This document shows positions 1-7,705 of a DNA stretch of 34,796 bases, piece by piece (position 1 is the first letter of the stretch; every line of letters starts with the position of its first letter). Under the pieces are notes generated by a model, which ran no database searches, was not told where the DNA came from, and saw only the letters and a list, made by a program, of their open reading frames with translations. The translations under genes and the position numbers were made by a program. The stretch comes from Rhodococcus rhodnii NBRC 100604 (lineage in GTDB: Bacteria > Actinomycetota > Actinomycetes > Mycobacteriales > Mycobacteriaceae), in contig NZ_BCXD01000035.1 in the NCBI RefSeq assembly GCF_001894925.1, positions 1 to 34,796 of the forward strand. Direction: 5' to 3'.

Positions 1-182
1 AGTAAGGCATCGCCTTCGACTCTAGCCGCACCGAGCATCCGGGCGGGGCGTTCCCGCGCCGCTAACCCGTTCGGCTGCAACAGAATTCGATACAGAGATC
101 GCGGATGCGAAATGGTACCGCACCCGCGACCTCCGCTGCGGGAACGAATCGCACAAGATACCGGCCGGGATGAGCGCACACG
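1..182. other. Left edge, no gene called
   Basis: No complete gene is supported here. Two forward frames are closed by stops within the first 25 bases. The third is open but is only the antisense shadow of the exporter gene. A leftward start near position 38 (reading MLGAARVEGDAL off the edge) is possible but has no ribosome binding site, so it is not called. Confidence 0.4.
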
Positions 183-196
183 TCACTCGTGTGCGC
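174..196 (-). terminator. Hairpin over the stop codon of the MFS gene
   Basis: GCGCACACG (174-182) and CGTGTGCGC (188-196) form a perfect 9-bp stem around a 5-base loop, and the TGA of the exporter (183-185) lies in that loop. No T-tract follows on the minus strand, so this is a terminator-like or 3'-protecting hairpin by position only. Confidence 0.45.
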
Positions 197-1679
197 GCCC
201 CCGCAGCACCGACGCGACCATGACGCCCGCGCCGAGCACGATCACGACGGCGATCGCGCTCGTGACGTGCATGCTGCTCGTGAACGCCTCGCGCGCGGCG
301 TCCATCAGCGCGACGCCGGCATCACCCTCGGTCGCCTCGGCCGCCGTCGCCGCGGCACCGAGCGTCTCGCGCGAGGCCGACATCGCCTCGCCGGTCACGC
401 CCGGAACGTCCGCAAGGCCCCGCGAGTAGGCGGCCGTGAGGACGCTGCCGAGCAGCGCGACACCGAGCGCGCCGCCGAGCTCGTACGCGGTCTCGGAGAT
501 CGCCGACGCACCACCCGCGCGTTCGGCGGGCGCCGTGGACAGCACGACCGAGTTCGTCAGCGTCTCCGCGAGACCCACACCGGTGCCGAGGGCGGCGAAC
601 GAGAACGCGACGAGCGCAGCGCCGCCCGACACGGGCGTGAAAACGAGGACGCCGTAACCCACTGCGATGAGCCCGATCCCGACGAGCAGCACCGTCGTCA
701 GCCCCATGCCGCGGACCAGCCTGATGGCGACGAAACCCGCGACGATCGACAGCAGGAGCCCCGGCACGAGCACGAAGCCCGCCCGCATCGGCGAGATGCC
801 GAGCACGAGCTGCAGGTACTGCGTCAGGAAGAACAGCGACGACACCATCGAGAACACGAGCATGAAGTTCGTCGCGATCGCCACGGAGAAGCGGCGGTTG
901 CGGAACAGCCCGATGTCGATCAGCGGATGCTCGAGCCGCAGCTGTCTGCGGACGAACACGAGTCCGGCGGTGAGACCGAAGAACAGCAGCGCCAGCGGCA
1001 ACGGCGCGATGCCGTCGGACGCGAGCTTCTTGATGCCGTAGACCGCGGGCAGCATCGCGAGCAGCGACAGCGCGACGCTCGCGAAGTCGAGCGGGCCCGG
1101 CGACGGGTCGCGCGACTCGCGGACGAGCAGCGGCAACGCGACGAGCAGCACCGCCATGACGGGGAGGTTGATCAGGAACACCGATCCCCAGTGGAAGTGC
1201 TCGAGGAGCCAGCCACCCACGATCGGGCCGAGCGCGCTGCCCGCCGAGAACGCCGACGCCCACACTGCGACCGCGACCATGCGCTGCTGCTGATCGAGGA
1301 ACATGTTGCGCAGCAACGACATCGTCGACGGCATGAGGGTCGCGCCCGCGACACCGAGGAGGGCGCGCGCTGCGATGAGCATCTCGGGCGACGTCGAGAA
1401 CGCCGCGAGCAGCGACGCACCGCCGAAGCCGAAGGCGCCGATCATCAGCAGCCGACGGCGGCCGATGCGGTCGCCGAGCGAGCCCATCGTCACCAGCAGG
1501 CCGGCGAGCATGAACCCGTAGATGTCGATGATCCACAGCAGTTGGCCGCCCGTCGGCTGCAGATCCTCGCTGAGCGCGGGGACGGCGAAGCCGAGCACCG
1601 TCATGTCGATCGCGATGAGCAGGACGGGAAGAACGAGGGCTGCGAGACCGAACCATTCGCGGACGCCGGCGCGGGGCAT
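183..1679 (-). CDS. MFS multidrug exporter, DHA2 (14-TM) family
   Basis: This is a 498-residue inner-membrane transporter expected to expel drugs or other toxic compounds by proton antiport. Visible family marks are the motif-A-like loop GDRIGRRRLLMIG between TM2 and TM3, the motif-C-like SAGSALGPIVGGWL in TM5 (typical of antiporters), and hydrophobic segments along the whole length consistent with 14 helices. The frame is open to 1817, but the start at 1679 (MPRAGVREW) is preferred: GGAGA sits 6-7 bases upstream, the first helix follows at once, and it leaves room for a promoter at about 1735-1770. That promoter holds a perfect 14-bp palindrome, so a TetR-type repressor is likely, though no regulator gene is in view. 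The substrate cannot be read from sequence. Confidence 0.9.
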   Translation of the reverse strand: MPRAGVREWFGLAALVLPVLLIAIDMTVLGFAVPALSEDLQPTGGQLLWIIDIYGFMLAGLLVTMGSLGDRIGRRRLLMIGAFGFGGASLLAAFSTSPEMLIAARALLGVAGATLMPSTMSLLRNMFLDQQQRMVAVAVWASAFSAGSALGPIVGGWLLEHFHWGSVFLINLPVMAVLLVALPLLVRESRDPSPGPLDFASVALSLLAMLPAVYGIKKLASDGIAPLPLALLFFGLTAGLVFVRRQLRLEHPLIDIGLFRNRRFSVAIATNFMLVFSMVSSLFFLTQYLQLVLGISPMRAGFVLVPGLLLSIVAGFVAIRLVRGMGLTTVLLVGIGLIAVGYGVLVFTPVSGGAALVAFSFAALGTGVGLAETLTNSVVLSTAPAERAGGASAISETAYELGGALGVALLGSVLTAAYSRGLADVPGVTGEAMSASRETLGAAATAAEATEGDAGVALMDAAREAFTSSMHVTSAIAVVIVLGAGVMVASVLRGRAHE

Positions 1680-1747
1680 GGAGGTCTCCACGGACGTGGA
1701 CACGATTATCTGGCTTTCTGGACGTGAGCCTGCAGGACTCCCATTAC

Positions 1748-1767
1748 TGTACCGTCCGGACGGTTCA
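1748..1767 (-). promoter_or_regulatory. Palindromic operator in the MFS promoter
   Basis: ACCGTCCGGACGGT (1751-1764) is a perfect 14-bp palindrome. It extends to 20 bp (1748-1767) with one mismatched pair. On the minus strand TTGAAC overlaps its upstream edge and TAATGG follows 17 bases later, so the palindrome fills the -35/-10 spacer. This is the usual position for a TetR-family repressor on an exporter promoter; the repressor identity is inference. Confidence 0.6.
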
Positions 1768-1824
1768 ATCGCTAGCAGGCTACCGGCGTCGAACGGTGCC
1801 GGACCTTCGCCACTCATCGCGGAC

Positions 1825-1910
1825 GAGGCCTTCGGAGGGGTGGGGCCTCTCCGTTCGACGCACCGACGACGACGGAATCGGGATCGCCGGGGCGAGGCGT
1901 CCGGGACGCC
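1825..1910 (-). terminator. Hairpins downstream of the VWA gene
   Basis: Two inverted repeats lie between the VWA stop and the exporter promoter: GAGGCC (1825-1830) with GGCCTC (1844-1849), and GGCGTCC-G-GGACGCC (1896-1910) just past the stop. They could end transcription of the ATPase-VWA operon. Neither has a T-run. Confidence 0.35.
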
Positions 1911-1916
1911 GGGCGG

Positions 1917-3857
1917 TCAGCGTCTGCGCCGCCGGGCGACGTAGTCGCCGACCACCGCGACGCCGAGCCCGTCGAGACCGGGTGTGACGACGCGGCCTCC
2001 TACTCGCTGGGCGAGCCGGTCGGTGACGCGCGCGAGACCCGGGTCGTCGCCGAGCAGGAAGAACGTCACCTGGGCGCCGAGGCGGGCAACCTGGTCGAGT
2101 TCGCGCACGGTGAGACCGAGAGTCCGTGCGCTCGGCGGATAGTCGAACGCCGCGTAGCCGTCGGGTTCGAGGTGGGCGGTGGGCTCGCCGTCCGTCACGA
2201 CGAGGACGACGGGTGTGGCGTCCGGGTGCCGCCGCAGATGCCGCTCGGCGAGCATGAGCGCATGGTGCAGGTTCGTGCCCTGATCCCACGCGCCGTCGAG
2301 GCCCGCGAGTTCGCTCGCGGTCACCACCTGGGCGTGGCGCCCGAACGAGATCATCTGCAACTCGTCGCTCCGGAACCGCGTGGACACCAGATGATTCAGC
2401 GCGAGGGCGGTCCGTTTCATCGGCACCCACCGCCCTTCCATCACCATCGAGAACGACGTGTCGACGAGCAGCGCGACCGCCGCCTTCGCCCGTTGCTCCG
2501 TCTCGTGGACCTCGACGTCGGAGACGGTGAACCGCACCGGGATCCGGCCCGGGTCCCGCAGCACGGCGTTCGTCAGGGTGCGGGTGACGTCCCACGGTTC
2601 GGTGTCGCCGAACGTCCACGCCCGCACCGCCCCCGTGGGCTCCCCCAACCTCCCGGTGCGCCGCGACTCGCGATCACCGCCGCGCGACGAGATCCGGTCG
2701 GCGATCTCACGCAAGGCCGTCTGCCCCAGTTGCCGCATCGCCTTCGGCGACAGCCGCCACTGTCCGTCCGAGGCGCGATCGAAATATCCTCGACGACGCA
2801 GCGCCTCTTCGAGATCGGCGAGCGTCCGCGCATCGGCGACGGCGTCGGGCCCGAGCATCCGTTCGAGGAGACCGAGGTCGATGTCGCTCTGCGTGGCACC
2901 CGCGTACTGCTGCGAGAGTTGTTCCGCGAGCCGGTCGAGATCGGCGACCTCCTGCATCGCACCGACACCCTCGCCCAGACCCATTCCGCGCTCGCCCTCG
3001 AAACCTTCGCTCCCGTCCCAGATCTCACCGGGACGTGCGGATTCGAGCAGCGAGTCGAGCCGATCCAGTTGCCGCATCAGCGACGGATCACCGAAGGCCT
3101 GCGCTGCGAGTTCGTCGAGTTCGTCGCGCTGCTGATCGGTGAGCGAGTTGCGCAACCGTTGTGCCGCCGCAGCCCGCTGAGCGAGCGAATCGAGCAGTTC
3201 CTCGACGTCGCGCGGGTTCTCGGGGAAGTGCTCGCCGTGACGATCCATGAACTCCCGGAACTGCTGCTCGGTGTCCTCACCGCGCGCGTGGGCCTCGAGC
3301 AGGTCGGTCAGATCGGAGAGCATCTCCGAGACGCGAGCCCGGTCCTCGTCGGTCGCGTTCTCGAGCGCCTGCTTCATTCCCTCGAAGCGCTGATCGAGCA
3401 CTTCACGTCCGAGGAGATCGCGAATCCGGTCGTAGCTCTCGCGGGCGGCCGGGCTGCGCCAGTCGTATTCGGCGAGTTCGCGGACGGCGTCGGCGGTCCG
3501 CGACGGGACCTCGCTCAGCTGCATCTCCGCGAACCGCGCGTCGTCGTCGAGACTGCGGGCGAGTTCCTTGCGTTCCTCGAGGACGGCGCGGTCGAGGAGT
3601 TCGCGCACCTCGTCGAGCGTTCCGCCGAGGTTGTTGCGGCGCAACAACTCCTGGCGCCGTCGATTCACGCGTGCGGCGAGGTCGTCGAGACCCCGCATGT
3701 CCCCCTGCCCCCGCCGGAGCAACTCGCGCAGCGCGCTCTGCGGTGACGTGCCGGCGAGCACGTCGTCACCGATCTCCGCGAGGACCTCACGCAGATCGAC
3801 GGGCGGAGCCAGCGGGTCGCCGCCCCGGTACGGTCCGTAGCGCGCGCTGCGTGCCAT
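1917..3857 (-). CDS. VWA-domain protein, partner of an AAA+ ATPase
   Basis: A 646-residue cytoplasmic protein, without signal peptide or membrane segment, that resembles M. tuberculosis Rv0959 in position and layout. Residues 1-430 are charged and helical, with many Glu/Arg/Leu stretches. The C-terminal third is a von Willebrand A domain with a full metal-binding MIDAS: DTSFS at 466-470, Thr528 (in QGTN) and TDG at 555-557. VWA proteins of this type work with MoxR/Mg-chelatase-like ATPases, and the gene lies 33 bases downstream of one, so they should be co-transcribed. Start at 3857: AGGGGA is 5-6 bases upstream. The C-terminus is a run of arginines. The client is unknown; no chelatase H subunit is nearby, so a cofactor-chelatase role is not supported. 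Confidence 0.88.
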   Translation of the reverse strand: MARSARYGPYRGGDPLAPPVDLREVLAEIGDDVLAGTSPQSALRELLRRGQGDMRGLDDLAARVNRRRQELLRRNNLGGTLDEVRELLDRAVLEERKELARSLDDDARFAEMQLSEVPSRTADAVRELAEYDWRSPAARESYDRIRDLLGREVLDQRFEGMKQALENATDEDRARVSEMLSDLTDLLEAHARGEDTEQQFREFMDRHGEHFPENPRDVEELLDSLAQRAAAAQRLRNSLTDQQRDELDELAAQAFGDPSLMRQLDRLDSLLESARPGEIWDGSEGFEGERGMGLGEGVGAMQEVADLDRLAEQLSQQYAGATQSDIDLGLLERMLGPDAVADARTLADLEEALRRRGYFDRASDGQWRLSPKAMRQLGQTALREIADRISSRGGDRESRRTGRLGEPTGAVRAWTFGDTEPWDVTRTLTNAVLRDPGRIPVRFTVSDVEVHETEQRAKAAVALLVDTSFSMVMEGRWVPMKRTALALNHLVSTRFRSDELQMISFGRHAQVVTASELAGLDGAWDQGTNLHHALMLAERHLRRHPDATPVVLVVTDGEPTAHLEPDGYAAFDYPPSARTLGLTVRELDQVARLGAQVTFFLLGDDPGLARVTDRLAQRVGGRVVTPGLDGLGVAVVGDYVARRRRR

Positions 3858-3890
3858 GGCTGTCCCCTCTCCGTCCGCGTCACCGCTCCG

Positions 3891-5288
3891 TCACGAGTAC
3901 ACGGTCTCGCCGTCGGGTCCCGCGTCCTTCGAGACACGGCGCGCGAGATACAGCCCTTCGAGGGCCAGTTCGAGCGCGGCGGCGCGCTCGCCGTCGGTGG
4001 TGGCTCCGAGCCGCTCGGCGACCTCGTCCACGACCGCGACGGACGGGAAGTCCGCGAGCAACTGCGCCGCGGTGATCCGGTCACCCGTGACGACGGGATC
4101 GCCGTGTTCGACGGCGTCGACCAGCCCGGCGAGATCGATGCCGCCGAGCCGTTCCCGCACGGTGTCGGCGGTCGCGCGGCGGAGCAGATGGCCGAGCACC
4201 TCCTGCTCGCGCCCCTCCTCCCCCGCCTCGAACTCGAGCTTGCCGCGCAGCACGTCGACGATCGAGTCGAGGTCGACCGGGCGCGCGACGGCGTCGGCCT
4301 CGCCGAGCATCGTCGCGCGGCGCACGGCCGACGCCGCGACCGTCTCGGCGGCGGCGACCGCGAATCGTGCCGACACCCCGGAACGCTGATCGACCGACGA
4401 CGACTCGCGCAGCAACCGAGTGAAGCGCGCGAGCACCTCCAGCAGATGATCGGGCACCTCGCCGACGAGGTGCGCCTCCTGCCGGATCACCGCGATCTCG
4501 TCGTCGAGACGCGTCGGGTAGTGCGTGCGGATCTCGGCGCCGAACCTGTCCTTGAGCGGCGTGATGATCCGTCCGCGGTTCGTGTAGTCCTCGGGATTCG
4601 CGCTCGCCACGAGCAGCACGTCCAGCGGCAGCCGCAGGGTGTAGCCGCGGACCTGGATGTCGCGTTCCTCCATGACGTTGAGCAGCGAGACCTGGATCCG
4701 CTCGGCGAGATCCGGCAGCTCGTTGATCGCGACGATGCCGCGATGAGCCCGCGGCACGAGCCCGAAGTGGATCGTCTCGGGATCGCCGAGGCTGCGTCCC
4801 TCCGCGACCTTGACGGGATCGACGTCACCGACGAGATCGGCGACCGACGTGTCCGGCGTCGCGAGCTTCTCCGAGTACCTCGTGCTGCGGTGCTGCCACG
4901 CGACCGGCAGGCAGTCACCGAGTGCGGTGGCTCGCCGGATCGATGCCGGCGTGATCGGCTCGTAGGGGTGCTCGCCGAGTTCGCTGCCGTCGATCACCGG
5001 CGTCCATTCGTCGAGCAACTGCGTGAGCGTGCGGAGCAGGCGCGTCTTGCCCTGCCCGCGTTCACCGAGCAGCACGACGTCGTGCCCCGCGATGAGAGCC
5101 CGCTCGAGCTGTGGCTCGACGGTGTCCTCGAACCCGACGATGCCGGGCCACGGATCGCGGCCGTCCTGCAACGCCGCGAGCAGGTTGGCGCGGATCTCCT
5201 CCTTCACCGACCGCTGCACGTGACCCGACTCACGCAATTCACCGACGATGGCGGACCGGGCGTCCTTGGGCTCCTGTGTCGTCGTCAC
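3891..5288 (-). CDS. MoxR/Mg-chelatase-like AAA+ ATPase
   Basis: A 465-residue AAA+ ATPase matching M. tuberculosis Rv0958 in size and neighbours. Walker A is GERGQGKT (75-82). The Walker-B region reads IVAINELPDL, with Asn where Asp is usual, followed by LLNVMEERDIQVRGY and the sensor-1 stretch ASANPEDYTNRGRI, as in magnesium-chelatase subunit I. Such ATPases remodel targets through a VWA partner, here the next gene. The frame is open to 5441, but that would overlap the divergent hydrolase. GTG at 5288 is chosen because TAGCGT (5296-5301) ends 7 bases upstream, the geometry of a leaderless message, and because the length then fits. A 6-bp inverted repeat CACGCT-ACG-AGCGTG (5295-5309) covers this -10. 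The Asn in Walker B is probably normal for this subfamily, but I could not check. Confidence 0.85.
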   Translation of the reverse strand: MTTTQEPKDARSAIVGELRESGHVQRSVKEEIRANLLAALQDGRDPWPGIVGFEDTVEPQLERALIAGHDVVLLGERGQGKTRLLRTLTQLLDEWTPVIDGSELGEHPYEPITPASIRRATALGDCLPVAWQHRSTRYSEKLATPDTSVADLVGDVDPVKVAEGRSLGDPETIHFGLVPRAHRGIVAINELPDLAERIQVSLLNVMEERDIQVRGYTLRLPLDVLLVASANPEDYTNRGRIITPLKDRFGAEIRTHYPTRLDDEIAVIRQEAHLVGEVPDHLLEVLARFTRLLRESSSVDQRSGVSARFAVAAAETVAASAVRRATMLGEADAVARPVDLDSIVDVLRGKLEFEAGEEGREQEVLGHLLRRATADTVRERLGGIDLAGLVDAVEHGDPVVTGDRITAAQLLADFPSVAVVDEVAERLGATTDGERAAALELALEGLYLARRVSKDAGPDGETVYS

Positions 5289-5397
5289 CCGTTCCACGCT
5301 ACGAGCGTGTGGCGTCCGCCGCACGGGTCCGGGGCATGGTGCTCCGAACTCGCCACACCGAAACCGATGGCCCGGCAGCACCTGGTAGACAGAGGAC

Positions 5398-6393
5398 ATG
5401 GCCGACACCCGGTTCACCGAACGCGACCTGACCTTCGACATCGACGCCCCCGTCCGTGACGACGTGGTGACGCATCACGCGACACTGACGCTCCCCGAGG
5501 GCGAGGGCCCGTTCCCGGCGGCGCTGCTCGTCGCGGGCAGCGGGCCGACCGACCGCAACGGCGACAGCGCCCTGCTTCCGGGTTCGATCGGGACCCTGCG
5601 GATGCTCGCGCATCTGCTGGCCGAGCACGGCTTCGCGAGCCTGCGCTACGACAAGCTCGGCAGCGGCGAGACCGGCCTCGGCCCCTACGACATCGACGAC
5701 ATCGCGGAACTCGGCTTCACGAGCGCCTTCGTCGATCCGGCCGCCGAGGCGCTGCGTGTCCTCGCCGACGAGGACACCGTCGACGGCTCGAAGATTCTCG
5801 TGATCGGGCACAGCGACGGCGCGCTCGTCGGCCTCGAACTCGCGGTACGCGGCGCCGGTGTCCACGGCCTCGCCCTGATCGAGCCGCTCGCGGTGCGGCT
5901 GCTCGACCTGCTCACCGATCAGATCGCCGCGCAGCTCGACGCCGTGACCGCCGCGGGCGCGCTGCCCGTGTCCGCCGCGGACGAGCTGCGGGTCGCGCTC
6001 GCCGGTGCCGTCGAATCGCTGCGCACCGACGGCACCGTCTCCGACGACCTGCCCGAGCCGCTGCAGAACGCCGGCATCGTCCAGGCCAACGCGAAGGCCC
6101 TCGCCGAAGAGGACTCGCTCGACCCGCGCGAGCTCGCCGGCAAGCTCCCCGCGGGCACGCCCGTGCTGACGTCGGCCTCCGAGAAGGACGTGCAGGTCCG
6201 GCTCTCCGACGTCGACGGTCTCGACGCCGCGCTCACGCACACGGCGCTCGTCCCGGTGCGGATGCGTACGGCCAACCACGTCCTCAAGGACGTCGGCGAC
6301 GCGCAGTCGACCGGTGCGGACTACACGCAGGACCTGCCGTGGTCGCGGGAGTTCACCGAGCCGTTCGGTGAGTGGCTGGACTCGATCCGCTAG
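5398..6393 (+). CDS. Alpha/beta hydrolase
   Basis: A 331-residue cytosolic hydrolase with no signal peptide. Ser139 lies in the nucleophile elbow GHSDG (137-141), preceded by a beta strand (KILVI). Likely triad partners are Asp264 in SASEKD and His294 in ANHVLKD. An early strand ends in AGSGPTDRNGD, the oxyanion-hole region typical of dienelactone-hydrolase/acyl-peptidase-like serine hydrolases. Substrate unknown. The start codon has AGAGG 3-4 bases upstream and a weak -10-like TAGACA 6 bases upstream, so either mode of initiation is possible. It diverges from the ATPase operon and ends 5 bases before the convergent amidase gene. Confidence 0.85.
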   Translation: MADTRFTERDLTFDIDAPVRDDVVTHHATLTLPEGEGPFPAALLVAGSGPTDRNGDSALLPGSIGTLRMLAHLLAEHGFASLRYDKLGSGETGLGPYDIDDIAELGFTSAFVDPAAEALRVLADEDTVDGSKILVIGHSDGALVGLELAVRGAGVHGLALIEPLAVRLLDLLTDQIAAQLDAVTAAGALPVSAADELRVALAGAVESLRTDGTVSDDLPEPLQNAGIVQANAKALAEEDSLDPRELAGKLPAGTPVLTSASEKDVQVRLSDVDGLDAALTHTALVPVRMRTANHVLKDVGDAQSTGADYTQDLPWSREFTEPFGEWLDSIR

Positions 6394-6398
6394 CGCCG

Positions 6399-7502
6399 TC
6401 AGTTCGTCGTCGGCAGCAGGTCGGCGAGCGCCGACAGCAACACCGACGCGAGATCGGACGCGAGTCCGAAGGCGTCCGCGTTCACGAGGTCTTCGAGGCC
6501 GTCGATCCCGCGCGCTTCGAGCGTCTGCGTGAGCAGGGTGAGCGCCTGCGCCAGACCGGATTCCGCGCCGTCGGGCGCCGGGCTCGCGGGTGCAGCGGTC
6601 GGTGCGGGTGCAGCGGTCGGTGCGGGTTGCGTCGCCGGTGCTGCCGGTGCCGCGGGCTCCGCTGCGGGCGCCTCGGGTGCGGGTTCGGCGCTCGCCTCAC
6701 CCGTCATGAGATATGTGACGGCGCCCGTGATGATGGTGATCGCGTGCTCGAGCTGTCCGTCCTGGGATTCGAGTGCTGCGGCGTCCTCCGGATTTGCACC
6801 GTTGCCCATCTCGACGAACACGAGCGGCACGCTCGTGAGGGCGGGACCGGCGACGTCCTCGCGGGTCTGGATACCGTCCTGCACTCCAGCGTAGTTCGCG
6901 GGAACGAAGCCGCGGCTCGTGTACGCGTCGCGCATCATCGTCGTCGCCTCACGCCCGCCGCCGGACTGGGCGGCGTCGGCCGCGGCGTCCGGAACGGGCA
7001 GCTCGGGCACGATGAGGTGGAAGCCGTGGTTGTCCGGGTCGGGGCCCGCTGCGGTCGAGTCGGCGTGGACGCTCACGGCGAGATCGGCGCCCGACGCGTT
7101 CGCGGCGGCAGCGCGCTCGTCGATGCAGCCGCCCCAGCCGGTGTCGTCGGGCCTGCTCAGCACGACGTTCGCCCCGAGCTTCTCGAGCGACGTCCGAACG
7201 AGCGACACGACGTTCCATGCGATGGTGTGCTCGGGGACGCCGCCGAGCGTCGTCATTCCGGTGGTCTGGCAGTCTTTGGTGCCGCCGCGGCCGTCCGGCA
7301 CCTGGGCCGTGAGGTCGTGGCCGTCCGCCGAGCCCTGATGACCGGGGTCGAGGAATACCGTCCTGCCTGCGAGTTCGTTGCCCGCAGGCTGCTCCTGGGC
7401 ATGCGCGGAGACCGGAACGAGCAGGCCGGCGGCGACGGCAGCGGCCGCGCACACACCGGCGCGGGCGACGATCGGGCGTGACCTGAAGAAAGGTGGGGTC
7501 AT
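6399..7502 (-). CDS. Exported N-acetylmuramoyl-L-alanine amidase (Amidase_3)
   Basis: A 367-residue zinc amidase that cuts the bond between muramic acid and the stem peptide, resembling mycobacterial Rv3717. A signal peptide (FRSRP then a hydrophobic core to VSAHA) predicts cleavage near residue 35. Amidase_3 ligands are visible: His55 (LDPGHQG), Glu91 (VPEHTIAW) and His146 (SVHADS), with catalytic Glu231 (VFVEMGN). Cys78 and Cys126 could form a disulfide. After residue 255 comes an Ala/Pro-rich linker (PAPTAAPAPTAAPA), then about 60 residues of helical tail without a known cell-wall-binding motif. The frame is open to a GTG at 7568, but TAGCGT at 7567-7572 looks like a -10, putting transcription start near 7559, so ATG 7502 is preferred. 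No good ribosome site precedes it, so the start is moderately sure. Confidence 0.85.
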   Translation of the reverse strand: MTPPFFRSRPIVARAGVCAAAAVAAGLLVPVSAHAQEQPAGNELAGRTVFLDPGHQGSADGHDLTAQVPDGRGGTKDCQTTGMTTLGGVPEHTIAWNVVSLVRTSLEKLGANVVLSRPDDTGWGGCIDERAAAANASGADLAVSVHADSTAAGPDPDNHGFHLIVPELPVPDAAADAAQSGGGREATTMMRDAYTSRGFVPANYAGVQDGIQTREDVAGPALTSVPLVFVEMGNGANPEDAAALESQDGQLEHAITIITGAVTYLMTGEASAEPAPEAPAAEPAAPAAPATQPAPTAAPAPTAAPASPAPDGAESGLAQALTLLTQTLEARGIDGLEDLVNADAFGLASDLASVLLSALADLLPTTN

Positions 7503-7638
7503 GGGCGTGCTGGGCGGGTCCCCCGATTCCCGCCACTCTCCTTCCGCAACACGAGCAACTCGCGTCACGCTAGCACGAACCCTCGACCTCAGGTCCAGAC
7601 TTTCGGGGATTCGCGACCCCGCCGCCCGACCGCCGACG

Positions 7639-7705
7639 TCAGTGTGCGCAGGTGTTCGGTGTGCGCAGGTGTTCAGTGTGCGTAGGTGTTCAGTGCGCGA
7701 AGTGC
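7639..7705. repeat. 17-bp tandem repeat over the purH 3' end
   Basis: Consecutive copies of TCAGTGTGCGCAGGTGT start at 7639, 7656, 7673 and 7690. The first three are near-identical (copy 2 has G for A at base 3, copy 3 has T for C at base 11). The fourth is divergent and is the real end of purH: its TCA is the complement of the TGA stop. Each repeat therefore carries an in-phase copy of the last purH codons and stop. Confidence 0.8.

Noticed and set aside
189-1727. Open forward frame of 512 codons opposite the MFS gene
   Set aside because: Translation is almost wholly Arg, His, Asp and Glu, the usual antisense shadow in high-GC DNA; the minus strand encodes a clear transporter.
2172-3746. 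Forward frame of 524 codons opposite the VWA gene
   Set aside because: Arg/His/Pro-rich shadow; the VWA frame has an intact MIDAS.
3891-5441. ATPase start at ATG 5441
   Set aside because: Would overlap the divergent hydrolase gene and add an unconserved-looking Arg/Cys-rich leader; GTG 5288 has a -10 at the right distance.
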